DNA of 64,000 bases from assembly GCA_008477525.1 (NCBI GenBank), contig SPDT01000004.1, positions 2,046,001-2,110,000 on the forward strand, in the 5' to 3' direction. This DNA is from Hypomyces perniciosus (Eukaryota > Ascomycota > Sordariomycetes > Hypocreales > Hypocreaceae). Shown piece after piece: positions 44,105 through 54,732 of the stretch. Under the pieces are notes generated by a model. That model searched no databases. It was not told the DNA's origin and saw only the letters and a list, made by a program, of their open reading frames with translations. The translations under genes and the position numbers were made by a program. Position 1 is the first letter of the stretch, and every line of letters begins with the position of its first letter.

Positions 44105-44794
44105 AGAGGCAGCATATCACAACATATCTATACGACTTATATATGGAGGAAGTATACGATGTGAGGATTTATTGACGGAATAAGTGATGGATAATATGAG
44201 ACTGGAGTATGGATTATACCTTTTACCCTTGGAAATGGTCAGATGAGGATTACGCTCGGGTTTTGGAATTTAATATGGGCATGAAACAGCGATTTGCATA
44301 CATTACTTTTAGTTACCTTCACATCGAGATTTACGATTCGTGTTAATACGCATTTGCCTACAATTCCTTGCACGCCCTTGAGCTTTACTCTTGAAATTTG
44401 CTACGATGCCATAGGTTTGTATTTCACCTTGGGTACTGATCGTATAATTAATGACCACCCTCGACAAATAGGGATTGATTGTCTTGTCCTTGACTGTTAT
44501 ATGGTGCGAGTTGTGATCGCAAATCCATAACCGTATGAAAGAATAGAGTGTTCATGTGTAAATTTTAAGGCGCCTATAATATACCTCTGAGGTAGGTCAA
44601 ATATTCGGCTATTTTAGATCTAGTCATCTATGGATCAGGTACTCGGGACGTTTTGCCTTGACATGCATGCTAGGTAGTGTTCAATCAAGTCTTCCCTCAC
44701 TCAATCGGCCATGAACTTGGTGCTGAGGTGGTTTGACGTCGGGATCTGGTATTCATAAGTGACTTTCAAACATCCCACGTCAACAACAACTAGA
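44105..44794. other. Intergenic, no gene seen
   Basis: 3' region of the GPI protein gene and flank of the tRNA genes. It is moderately AT-rich and has no supported coding sequence. Confidence 0.55.
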
Positions 44795-44882
44795 GCCTCT
44801 ATAGCTCAGTGGTAGAGCGTTGCACTTGTACCTAGTACAAGAAGTGATGCAAAGGTCCATGGTTCAATCCCGTGTGGAGGCA
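44795..44882 (+). tRNA. tRNA-Thr(UGU) with a 16-nt intron
   Basis: The acceptor stem GCCTCTA pairs with TGGAGGC, followed by discriminator A at 44882. The D arm is GCTC/GAGC, the anticodon stem TTGCA/TGCAA, and the T arm CATGG-TTCAATC-CCGTG. The anticodon loop begins CT-TGT-A, giving UGU (Thr, ACA codons). Sixteen extra nt sit after position 37, the canonical place for nuclear tRNA introns. Internal A and B boxes (TAGCTCAGTGGTAGAGC, GGTTCAATCC) are complete. A T6 run at 44888-44893 serves as the Pol III terminator. Confidence 0.93.
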
Positions 44883-45058
44883 CTTTCTTTTTTGCCCCTT
44901 CTGCTTCTATATAACCCGAGTAAGTGTACGGAGTAGCATGTACTTACTAGAAGAGAGACTATGTGGGGGCATCTTTTTGCGCAGTTTTATTTTTTTATTT
45001 GCACTTCCTCGCAATACCGTAGACTTAATAAATCCACAGAAGCTAGCGCTTACTAACA

Positions 45059-45152
45059 GCCCTTATAGCTCAGTGGTAGTAGCGCTACACTTGTACCCAG
45101 TACAGCGTGCTGAGCAATGTAGAGGTCCATGGTTCAATCCCGTGTGGGGGCA
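45059..45152 (+). tRNA. Second tRNA-Thr(UGU), 21-nt intron, slightly decayed D arm
   Basis: A diverged duplicate of the tRNA 180 bp upstream. The acceptor GCCCTTA pairs with TGGGGGC including two G-U pairs. The anticodon stem is CTACA/TGTAG with compensatory changes relative to copy one, and the T arm is identical. The loop again reads CT-TGT-A, with about 21 extra nt before the closing A. The D arm has a two-base insertion and its 3' strand TAGC leaves one mismatch with GCTC, so function is less sure. T-runs at 45163-45168 and 45172-45179 can terminate Pol III. Confidence 0.8.
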
Positions 45153-47200
45153 TGTTGTTTTCTTTTTTGTCTTTTTTTTCTCATCCAGCAAATAATAAAT
45201 AACCTGCATTCAGGTAGTGGGTTTTTTTGGGGTTTGATTCTATTGTGAACGATTGTGTAGTGTTTTTTGAATTACCTAGACTACTCAAGATTGGCTAAGG
45301 CGTAATCCGCGACTTATTGAGTTGGCTTTTATGAACTATAAGGTATATATATGGTTAATGTGAATAGACTTAATACGGCCACACTCATCTTAGACCAATG
45401 TGTCATTAAGAGGCGAGAAACGATAACCGTGTTAATACGGTCGTTAATGGCGAGAGACTAGTTAATATCTAGTAGCCGTCAGTTAAACCCTCAATGCAGC
45501 AACGAATTGAGGTTACCAGAGTCTATAGTATACATATCCTCAGCTTGGCTAATACGATCCGAAACCTCTGAACTCGTTGGAACAAATCCCTCCTCTACCC
45601 ACAAGTATGCCATGACTCAGAGTTATCTCCTTACGTTAATGGTACAGTGATTGGTACATTAAATTGCCTGGACCTGAATTTAGACTGAAGACTTTTGTTG
45701 TGTTGAGGATAGTATTAGAGCTGTGGCTAAGAAAGAAACGGAAATATATCCGATAATTGCACGTGGGAACTCTGTTAGTCTATGAGTGTTGTACGGAAAG
45801 ACAAATCACCCCCATAAGCCGTGTGTCGAGAGAGAGAGAGAGAGAAAATATTAACTTGGTTTGAGACCACGAAGACGTGTCCTGTCAAGAAGTTGGCAGA
45901 AATGTCCCAATTTGTTGATGAGGGTAGTACGCACGCTCTGATAGGAAGGTCATTCCGCTTCAGCCCCTTTCTCGTACGAGCGGCGAGAAGATTGATGGCT
46001 TCACGTGTCCAACTCAAGTGACTAAGTGGCCGGCGGACTAGTCTGTCAATATCTAAATATATGACATATTCCTTCTCCTTATCAGTGGTAAACAATGGGT
46101 ATCACCTTTTATTGATATTACAGCCCTTCTCTTCTATTAACTCTCCCATCTCGTATACGTTAATGTACTCGTTTTGTGTTTGGATGTCTTGTGCGCTTGT
46201 TTGTATTTTAACTAAGCGCCGTACCTCGTTGTTAGGTACTCAGCCTCCTGGCTCTAGATATTCCATTGTGTTCTTTACAACCATCGACGACGGTTTTAAC
46301 CGTGAAAGATCCGTTCCAGGTATAATATCATATGCATTCTCCTTCAGCTTTCAATTTTATTCACCATTATCTATGAGGAGACAGAGGTTGGCGGGTATCC
46401 ACATAGGTGGAGTGATGCTAGGTTTATACCGAGGACTAATGCGCCGCGGTAATTATCAGTAAAGTCTCCTTGTTAAATCAGTGTCTATAAGAATTCATAT
46501 ACCTATTGCCTAGTTCCCTAGACCTGTACCGGTACTCAACATATTCTAAGGGTTCAATATTCGCGGGCAAGGCCGCTGCAAAGTTCGCTGTGACGAGATC
46601 AGATAAAATCCCTATTTGAAGAATAAGTATGCCTCTCAGGGTGTCGAGGCAAGTTCGAAACGTCACACAAACTGTTCGTCCAACCAGTCCGTAAATCCAT
46701 GCGTTCGGTTTCCACATGCGACTTGCGCCTCGGCTATGTAGGATGCATGAGACATTTAATGGACGCGGACCACGACAACCCCTAGGCATTTAAGACCATC
46801 CCTTCTCCCGTCCGGGGTGATGATGATGCCTCGCCACCCTATCCCAAGGTATAATTACAGGTACACGTACATCTGGGATGACAAGCCCATATTTACCATT
46901 CGTATTTGGACGACTTGGAACGATGATCCTCCTTCATGGACTTTGGCATTTTACTCAAGGGCATTGGAGGATATAGGAGTGCACGCATCGAAGTACAGTA
47001 CTTTCAGCGGCGAGAAACTGTTCTTAGGCAGGGGCAGTGTAATACAGACCGCCCGCCCAAAGAAATGAATGGGTTTCAAGACAATATCTAGGTACCCATC
47101 TCAGGTTCGGGCATCATTGACTTGCTCTTCGTATACCTACACACCCATCAGGGGCATAGCCACGATCCTGAGGGCTTGCGCGTATTTCCACAAGTCTCCT
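45153..47200. other. Gene-poor region, probable relics
   Basis: No gene is supported. A plus-strand frame at 46817-47068 (YTYIWDDKPIFTIRIWTTWN, WTLAFYSRALEDIGVHASKY) reads like real protein but has no known family and no clear start; it may be an exon fragment. A GA run lies at about 45831-45845. Confidence 0.4.
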
Positions 47201-47209
47201 AAGTGTTAT

Positions 47210-47824
47210 CTTTTAGTATACTGAGAACCGTTAAGAAGAAGCTGACAAGAACACTGTCGTACTCGGTAACCTTGGTGAAGTAAACTAGAATCGATATAAA
47301 CAATTCCAGCACGTCGTTTTCGAGTGCGTTGAGCAGCCGGGCAATATGCGGTGCTTCCGGATCACAGCCGGCTCCTAAACATCCGTTAAATTATCGATAT
47401 CCTCCGTAATTGCCTCAAATGCCTCCTTCTGGCTTTCACTAAGCCTCAACGGCGGAGTCTCCGACGGGTCATCGAACGCCATGGCCCACACGATATATGT
47501 CAGCACCTGCTTGCAGACAGTTGAGTACCGCTTTCGAGTCTCTGTCTTAAGCCTGGAATGAAACGGCCTGCTCCTTTCCTTCGCAAGGTCCTTTTGGTTA
47601 ACTTCAAATAACGCATTCCACGACACCGCCTTTGTTTTGGCAACGGCTCTCGCCCGGCCAACTAGACGGTCAAAAGCGTAGTGGATCTGCTGAAGCCCTG
47701 GATCGTCGCAATCATTGGGGCTATCCAGGTCAATGCTATAATCTATTGATATTAGACCTCGTAAAAACCGTTTCTTTGGGCTGAAGTCTTTCAAGTGGGC
47801 GCAGACCCTAACCGGCGGAGCCAT
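47210..47824 (-). pseudogene. Fragment of a telomere-linked-helicase-type or similar mobile-element protein
   Basis: A 149-residue frame (47824-47375) has LQQIHYAFDRLVGRARAVAK, SWNALFEVNQKDL, FHSRLKTETRKRYSTVCKQV and LRLSESQKEAFEAI. A second frame continues at about 47340-47215 with LENDVLELFISILVYFTKVT and EYDSVLVSFFLTVL. From memory this layout matches the region upstream of the helicase in repetitive fungal proteins of the telomere-linked helicase/C2H2 type. Helicase motifs are absent. It is likely a truncated relic; the family assignment is tentative. Confidence 0.42.
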
Positions 47825-48707
47825 GAGCTCGGCGGAGCAAAATCTCCTTGTTCCTCAATCGTATCTGCCTCTTCTTGCCGGACACACTTTCCCCTGGCTT
47901 GGAATGCTTCCATCACCTGCTGTATGCCTGCTGTATGCCTGATTCACTATTATTATCACTGGGCCTCAACCCTTTGATCGTTGGGCCTCTTGCGACTTCA
48001 AAGTATTCGCTTTGGGGATTTTTGGCTTTGGATTATATCAAGATTAGATGCCCACTGCTCTGCTTGCCTAACATGTGACCCCCTGAGATTATGTGGCAGT
48101 GCCCCAAGATGTACTTTAATTCAACATCCAATAATAAGCGTTTTGCATGTATAACAGCCATGTAAGAGCAGCCGTTTTTAGCTAATACTTGCTTTACGGA
48201 GTATACGGAGTATGTACTATGTCATGCTAGCGTGGAACTTTTTCCCAGACAAAATTAATTGCCGTCTACTAGTAAACGGCAAAGACAATAGATGCCGGGC
48301 TTAGACGGGGCTTAGACAGGACGAACGCTGAGAATTCCGCCTGTTTGTCCCCTCTAGGCAGGTTCTGGACAGTAATGGTTAGCCTCCGTCTGTTGGAAAG
48401 CCCACGCTACGCCACGCTGCCCCCCACCCACTTCGGCAATCTAGAGGGGGGTCACTGTCTCGCTTTCTAACATCTACCTTATGCTTTATTATTATCATAA
48501 AACTGAAGCTCTTCTCTTCTTACTTCCTACTTATACTTCTTCTTCCACACACCAAGCTGTTGTTTCTATCGCTTCCTCAACATTCTAGGCTACCAGCTAC
48601 CCACGCTCCTTTTTACTATTTAACCTTCCCATTCGTTCGTTTTTAGTAACGACACCTGCATCCTTTTCAGATCCTTTTACCCAAGCAAACCTTTCGACTT
48701 GATTAAA
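47825..48707. other. Intergenic, promoter of the KRE9-like gene
   Basis: No gene is supported. A double TACGGAGTA motif lies at 48195-48213. The last 200 bp are CT-rich as in fungal leaders. Confidence 0.55.
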
Positions 48708-49534
48708 ATGCATTTCTCCGTGACCGCTCTGCTGGCTTTGGCTGCTTCTGCCTTTGCCCAGAACCCGACTCCCGATTTCGACCCTATCTATACTCCTACC
48801 CCTAACCAGATCATTCCTGCTGGTTCAACCTTCACTATCACCTGGGAGGCCCCCGCCAAGTATGCCGCTGATACTATTGCTATTACCCTGATCGGTGGTA
48901 CTACTCGGGACACCCAGGTTCCTCTGGGGACCATTGCCAGTAAGTCCCTCCTATAATCAGGGTTTCCCTAGCGATTACTGATCTTATTCTTCCTCACATA
49001 GCTGGTGTTAAGAACTCTGCCTTGTCCTATGAATGGCATGTTGATGCTTCCCTCGGCAATGAGGCCATCTATGGCCTGGTGTTCGAGCTTGAGCGTGACC
49101 CTGATATCTTCGAGTACTCCAACTCTTTCTATATCAAGGCTAGCAGCGGCAGTAATACCAAGACTGGCAGTTCTACGTCAACCATCATCACCCCCACTGG
49201 TGTCAAGAACGTCACCCTGTCTAGGTATACGACCACTTCGGCGGCTGCTCCCCTGACCACCAACGTCACTGTCATCATGAAAGCGACTACCACGGTTCCC
49301 TGCTATAACTCAACCACCCTGGCTACCTACACCAAGATGCCTTACCCTCCTCAAACCACCTTCCCCTCTCCTACCAAGGTCATCGTTGCCAGCACCGCCT
49401 GGGCTGCGCCGACCAACGCGACTACCCCAACCGCTATTGTTCCCACTATTCGACCTGGCAATGCTGGTTCCCATATTGGCGCCAGCTCCCTAGCCCTTGT
49501 CGGCGGCCTGGTCGTGGCCTTCCTCGCCCTGTAA
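48708..49534 (+). CDS. Ser/Thr-rich GPI-anchored surface protein, KRE9/KNH1-like domain
   Basis: Two exons (48708-48939, 49002-49534) give 254 residues. A signal peptide (VTALLALAASAFAQ) is followed by a KRE9/KNH-type Ig-like domain with YTPTPNQIIPAGSTFTITWE, TIAITLIGGTT and EWHVDASLGNEAIYGLVFEL. A Ser/Thr-rich stalk with several N-glycosylation sites follows, and the tail SSLALVGGLVVAFLAL fits a GPI signal. Such proteins are cell-wall or plasma-membrane associated and have been linked to beta-1,6-glucan through the KRE9 name, but the biochemical role is unclear. The intron (48940-49001) joins in phase. Confidence 0.85.
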
Positions 49535-50393
49535 GCGCAAGGGATAGGAACTCTTGGTTATTTCTCTTGCTTTCTTCTATCTGGGTGTCAATTTTGATAT
49601 GCAGGGGTCTGCCGGTTCTTCTCTAGAAGGGGTGACCGCGCGCTGCTGCAATTCATTGCATATATGTTTACTCCGTGCTTGGAAAGGAGTTACAAAAAAG
49701 ATATGTTCCCTCTTGATCTGGTTAGAGATAAGTGCGAAGCTTAATGACTCCTTTTTTATCCTTTGGGCATCGTATTTTATGTAGGATACTCTAGTGCTTG
49801 GTGTGTCAATAGAGAGAATGGGGTTTAAGCTGAATTGGTCCTTTAAAGTGAAATTGTACGCAATAAACGACTACCCACTGAATGACCACATATATCAGTA
49901 GACCTGCAGGATCTATCGTTCATCGTGTCAATAGCTTAATTGTCCTAAATTGATTGTCGTTGGTGCGACAACTGTGCGCCATGGATAATGACGATATGTG
50001 TCTGAGACAATGTGTTCTCGTTTTGGCCGCGATTGTTGATTGTTTTTTTTCTGTCTTGCATACGAAGAGCCAAGACAGGCCAAGATCGATGCAATGGATA
50101 CGCAAATTGCTTTCTTATTTCATGATGGATCCCATGGATAGAGTCGGACTCGGATTTCTTATTCTGGAATTCATTATAGAATTTTTATTAATTCTAGTAG
50201 ATCTCTTGTTCTTGCTTATGAACGACAGTGTTTCCGTTTCTCGCTGTACCTTAGACAGCCATCCACTCTCATATCCAGTCCCCAAGCACCGCTAGACCCG
50301 CTCTATACATGCTTTAGTAGATAGGATGAAATGCTTAGGAAGAAAATATAACCATTGCGCGGAACACCTTTTCACTCTCTCCGCGTTGCCATG
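49535..50393. other. Intergenic, no gene seen
   Basis: 3' flanks of two convergent genes. A hydrophobic plus-strand frame at 49954-50295 is short, lacks family features and is probably chance. Confidence 0.5.
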
Positions 50394-51599
50394 CTATTCC
50401 AGCCCGGCACTTGAGCAAGCAAGCGGGAAGCTCGACCATTGCTTTGTCCAGTCCTCCCCAAGCCCAGGCCACAGATCGGTCCAAACCCTCTTCACATCAT
50501 GATGCCCATGGAAATTATTCATCAGCAACTCTGCCTCACAAGGAGATCTATACCTCTCACGCAAGATAACGCCACCCCCTGAGCCATCCTTTTTGCAAAC
50601 CCACGTTCGTGCAATCCATCTCAAGGCATCCGCAATTTGTGTGTCCCGCTGGCCGAAATGGAAGGACCCCATTCCATGTGGCTTTAGCTCGACGTATTCG
50701 ATGCCCCCCTCACCTGCTATCGTGTGGAAGATGGACCGAGCTAGAGTTGAGTCGATCGCACAGTTGATCATTATCTCACGAAGAGTCGACGAGGGCAATT
50801 TGTTATCTGTGTCCGGTAGAAATACCGCTTCTTCGTCTTCAGCTGCCTCCCGGGTGTCGTACTTTGAGCAATGGAGATGTAGTGAGACACGCTTTAGTCG
50901 GGGCATTCGTCCTAGAGTGCGGTAAATGGAGACTTCGTGGTCGTCTCCATTAGTTCGAGGAACTAGGATTTCGAGTTCCTCGATATGAGGACACATTAAT
51001 ACGAGCTCCTTAATAAGATCATCAGATATGATAAACGGATTGCCCAGCATGTAGTGGAGGCGACCCGGAATCAACTTTAACCATTTTAATGACGGGCCAT
51101 GGCGGTTTAGCACAGTATTGAAGGTGTCCTTGGAAACAATATTCGTCAATCCCAAGAATTGAAGGGGATTCGACGCCTGAAGTAAGAGGCGTATCTCCTT
51201 ATCCATATAGTCATTACCGCCTTCTTCATCTTGCATTTCGAGGGATATGTTCAAATGGCGAAGAGATTGGAAGCCGGTACTCTGAGAATTCCTGTTCAAT
51301 GCTTGAATTGCTGCCGATGTCGCATATCCATGTGATACGAAGGTTTGTACTTCACTGAAGGCGGTATAGTTGGTCCACATCTCGATATCTTGTGCGTCGT
51401 AGCGCAGAGTCTTGATGCGCCCCTTGGAAAATGGTAAAGCTTTTGGACCTTCTAGTGGCTTAAAGATGTTCATTGGAGACATTGGAGAGCGGACAGTAGT
51501 CCGTCGTTCAACAGTGCCGTTTCCAAGGATACGTCTAAATACGACAACGCCGCCAATGCCCCTGACGGCTTCTACGAGCAAGCGTGGGAGGAACTGCAT
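50394..51599 (-). CDS. F-box/LRR-like hypothetical protein
   Basis: A single-exon frame of 401 residues. Leucine-rich segments typical of fungal F-box-associated repeats are spread through it: FQSLRHLNISLEM, PLQFLGLTNIVSKDTFNTVL, LKWLKLIPGRLHY, CPHIEELEILVPR and MPRLKRVSLHLHC. The C-terminal ALRWIARTWVCKKDG also recalls such proteins. A canonical F-box is not visible at the N-terminus; it may be lost, diverged, or in an upstream exon ending near 51660, where a GTGAGC donor is followed by an AG at about 51629. No function is claimed beyond possible substrate recognition in SCF-type ligases. Confidence 0.62.
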   Translation of the reverse strand: MQFLPRLLVEAVRGIGGVVVFRRILGNGTVERRTTVRSPMSPMNIFKPLEGPKALPFSKGRIKTLRYDAQDIEMWTNYTAFSEVQTFVSHGYATSAAIQALNRNSQSTGFQSLRHLNISLEMQDEEGGNDYMDKEIRLLLQASNPLQFLGLTNIVSKDTFNTVLNRHGPSLKWLKLIPGRLHYMLGNPFIISDDLIKELVLMCPHIEELEILVPRTNGDDHEVSIYRTLGRMPRLKRVSLHLHCSKYDTREAAEDEEAVFLPDTDNKLPSSTLREIMINCAIDSTLARSIFHTIAGEGGIEYVELKPHGMGSFHFGQRDTQIADALRWIARTWVCKKDGSGGGVILRERYRSPCEAELLMNNFHGHHDVKRVWTDLWPGLGEDWTKQWSSFPLACSSAGLE

Positions 51600-54080
51600 T
51601 GGGATATTCTGCCAGATAGAAATTGCGTCTGCTTAGGATGTCACCCAGGTGGTGGCTCACCAGGAGGCGGCCCCGATGAATACAAGAATCCTTGAATAAC
51701 TTCGGACTGCGAAGTTGAGTGCAGTGGGCTCAAGTACCGAACAACAGCTGGCAGGGTTCAGAGGCCAAGGGGTTTTTGGAGGGTATCATTAACCAGAATC
51801 AAACCTATTACCCTCGGTGCCCATGGCAGTCTGTGTCAACATTACTGACGACTCCCTGAGAAAGAACCCCGATCGTACAAAGCACGTTATTGGTCCCGCG
51901 GCACAAGGTGTGCCTGATGATCAGCCTTGCGAGTATATGTCGGCTTAGGGGGACAATGCTACCGGAAGAAGCCAGACGAGCCGTGTGAATTTTGTATTCG
52001 TTCCAATAGGAGGTGCTCTACTAATCTGGTGAACATATTAAGAAAAGGACCGTATGCGAGACTCTCCTAGTTTGCATTCAGACCTGGGTGTCGATGCCAA
52101 TTGATACATTAATTTTGACCGTGAATCCTTCGCAAGTAATACACGGGGCTAAGACTGGCATCCTCAAAAAACGGAACTATGATTCCAAATCTGTGCTCAG
52201 GTGTTAACCACAGAAGGCATTGGACTCAAAGCATAGCCTTCAGGGGATAGTGTCTTCAATTACATCCAATTACAAGCTACTAGGTACATACTGTGTGAGA
52301 CATAGGTATCTTTAGATAATCGGACTATCGGTAAATCACACCAATCTCACTTGTAGCAAAAGCCATCAGTGAACTATTCAGAAAGCCACCCGCATTACGA
52401 GTCAGTTTTGCTAACAGACTACTAACAGTAAACGGTATGGTCGTCAAAAGAGCTATACTGGTATTCCAGAGGGGGCAGCCTTGAAGCGGCCCGTCTACCC
52501 CCACAATCCAGCGGATCGCTAGCATTCGGGGTTAGTTAGACCCCTTTGTGAATCTGAGCTAACTTCAGCTGATGTATACACGTCTCGGATAGTTCAGAAT
52601 TCTCAGACTTGGTTTATAAAATAGAGATTTGTGATATGATTCCCTCCTTCATATGTGACATGAAATGGGGAGGGTTCTTAATACCGTTTGTGTGGATAAG
52701 ATCATGGGCGATAATGACTCCAGAGAATATGGCTGACTGTTCAGTGGGATTGATAATGAAGACGACCTAGGGGCTGGAGCCAACAGTCGCGCAAACTTTA
52801 ATTATTAACGCGTGAGTATCCGTAAATTAATAACTGTTTCGTGCCAGTGGCTCGTATTGACACTCATCGAGGCTGGTGCCACAATGCCGATTGCATTATC
52901 AGCGGCAGCTATCTATCGCCCGGCAGTTAATGATTGTTTTGCCGTCGGGGTAGCAGTGCAGCTTTAGCCCAACTCTTTAGCCCATTGAGAGCTGAAGGTG
53001 GAAAGACAGCAGTATCAGTCGGCAGTTATTCCAGGTCAAAACCAACTATCCCATAGACGGTGGTAAGGCAGCACAGCGGGATTTCGCCTACTAATAACAC
53101 AGTGCAGGGTAGTAATGCAGAAGATGAAGGTTAATCGTACGTGTATATATCACCAACTTGAGCAGCCCTATTTTATTAGAGTTACTCCGTACTACTTCGG
53201 TTACGGTAAGATGGCCGCGGACTTGTGAGAACAGCCGGGAATGCCTCGGTGTCAGCCTGTCATATCTGACAGCGCACGGTCCAAACAAAGACGGACGTTA
53301 AGTGAGTTGTCATTACACTACTAGTACGAGTCGTAGTTTAAGCTTATGAGTGCCAAGCCCTAAATGAGTATTCCGAGTACTAGTGTAAACCAGGGGGAAA
53401 GCAGATTATACCTGCTCTGGGAGCTAGCTGCTGGTTTAAGCTGTATTCTGAATTTTACTAATAATTAAATAAAATAAATGTGACTATTGATTCCCCCCCG
53501 CCGTATTTTGCAATACGGAGTACGATTTATAAGATCGTCTCTCATTTTAGCATATGACTGGCTATGTCCCTATCAAGCGTTAGTAATTGTCATATTTGAG
53601 CTAAGTAAGATAGAGCGGGCGTCACAAACTGGCTAAGAGTGCCGTGAAGGTGCCCCGGGAGTCGCCGCGAGGTAGTCTTCATACTAAACATTCTCGCAAT
53701 TATTGGAAAATCCAGTCTATTGGGGCCTTGTGAGACCTAGTGCTATGGTTGAGACTGTAGATTGAAGGACATCTGCTACGAAGGAGGCAAAAGATGCCGT
53801 TTGACACCCCTAATAATCCCAATGCCAATGCTTACCTAGCTACACTAAGTCTACGCCACGACAAGACAAGAGTTAGTCAGAGGTAATCCATTTGCATTTA
53901 TACGGAGCATTCTCCCGGCTCGTCCCATCGTCGTCAGCTCCTGCTCCTCTATTTGTCTCTTTATTACCAACTTATCACACTCATTCTGTCTCGTCTCGTC
54001 TCTGCTGCTGTTTCTCTTCCATCGCCAATCTCTACCACACTTACACGTGAACCAGTCGATCAGTCGATCAGTCAGACAAT
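51600..54080. other. Gene-poor region with a decayed zinc-cluster fragment
   Basis: About 2.5 kb with no intact gene. It contains the zinc-cluster fragment listed separately. TACGGAGTA-type motifs lie near 53183 and 53513. The last 150 bp form the CT-rich leader of the receptor gene. Confidence 0.5.
51928..52050 (+). pseudogene. Degenerate Zn2Cys6 DNA-binding domain fragment
   Basis: Six Cys codons occur at 51928, 51938, 51957, 51984, 51993 and 52014. The last four share a frame with spacing C-x8-C-x2-C-x6-C (QCYRKKPDEPCEFCIRSNRR), as in fungal zinc-cluster regulators. The first two are offset by +1 and then -2 nt from the expected C-x2-C-x6-C spacing. No rest of the regulator is recognisable. 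It looks like a relic. Confidence 0.4.
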
Positions 54081-54732
54081 ATGGCCACCGTAGATGGCGT
54101 TACTGTCCTGGTACCACCTCCTCCAGGCTATGTCGTCCACTTCAATAATCCCGAGCGTCAGTCCGCCATAGGGACGTACGCTGTCTGCGGCGTGGGCATG
54201 CTATTTGCGGCTTTCATGATGGGCCAGCGGCTATATGTCAAGGCTGCTTTGCGCCACAATCTAGGTCTCGACGATTGTGAGTCTCTATCATCCTCCGTGT
54301 TATCTACTATTAAATGCTCAATGCTGACTTACCCGCGCACAGTAATGCTTGTTGTTGCTTGGGTATGTCTCCACCATGGTCGGCCAGTTTGCCGTGTCCC
54401 AATGATATACATTTATTAATGTAATTTCGTGGCATCTTTAGCTCGCATCAGTTGCCTTCCAAGGCATTGTTTTGTGTAAGTTGTCGTTCTCGTCCCTCGT
54501 CATACCCACGCAAACTTTTACTAAATCATGTTAGATGCTTTTTCACAGGAACTTCTAGGCGTTCACGTATGGGAGATATCGATTCAAAAAGCCGAGATGT
54601 TTTTCAAGGTAAGCCACAAAGGAAGTCTTTAATTGACGAGCTGTGTCTGTTGACACAGGCCTAGTATGCGATATGGATCTGCTCTATCCTCTACCCGATA
54701 CCGACGAACCTTGCCAAGATTGTCATCCTCCT

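Noticed and set aside
49954..50295. Hydrophobic 113-residue frame
   Set aside because: It is short, lies between convergent 3' ends, and has no signal peptide, family motif or partner exon.
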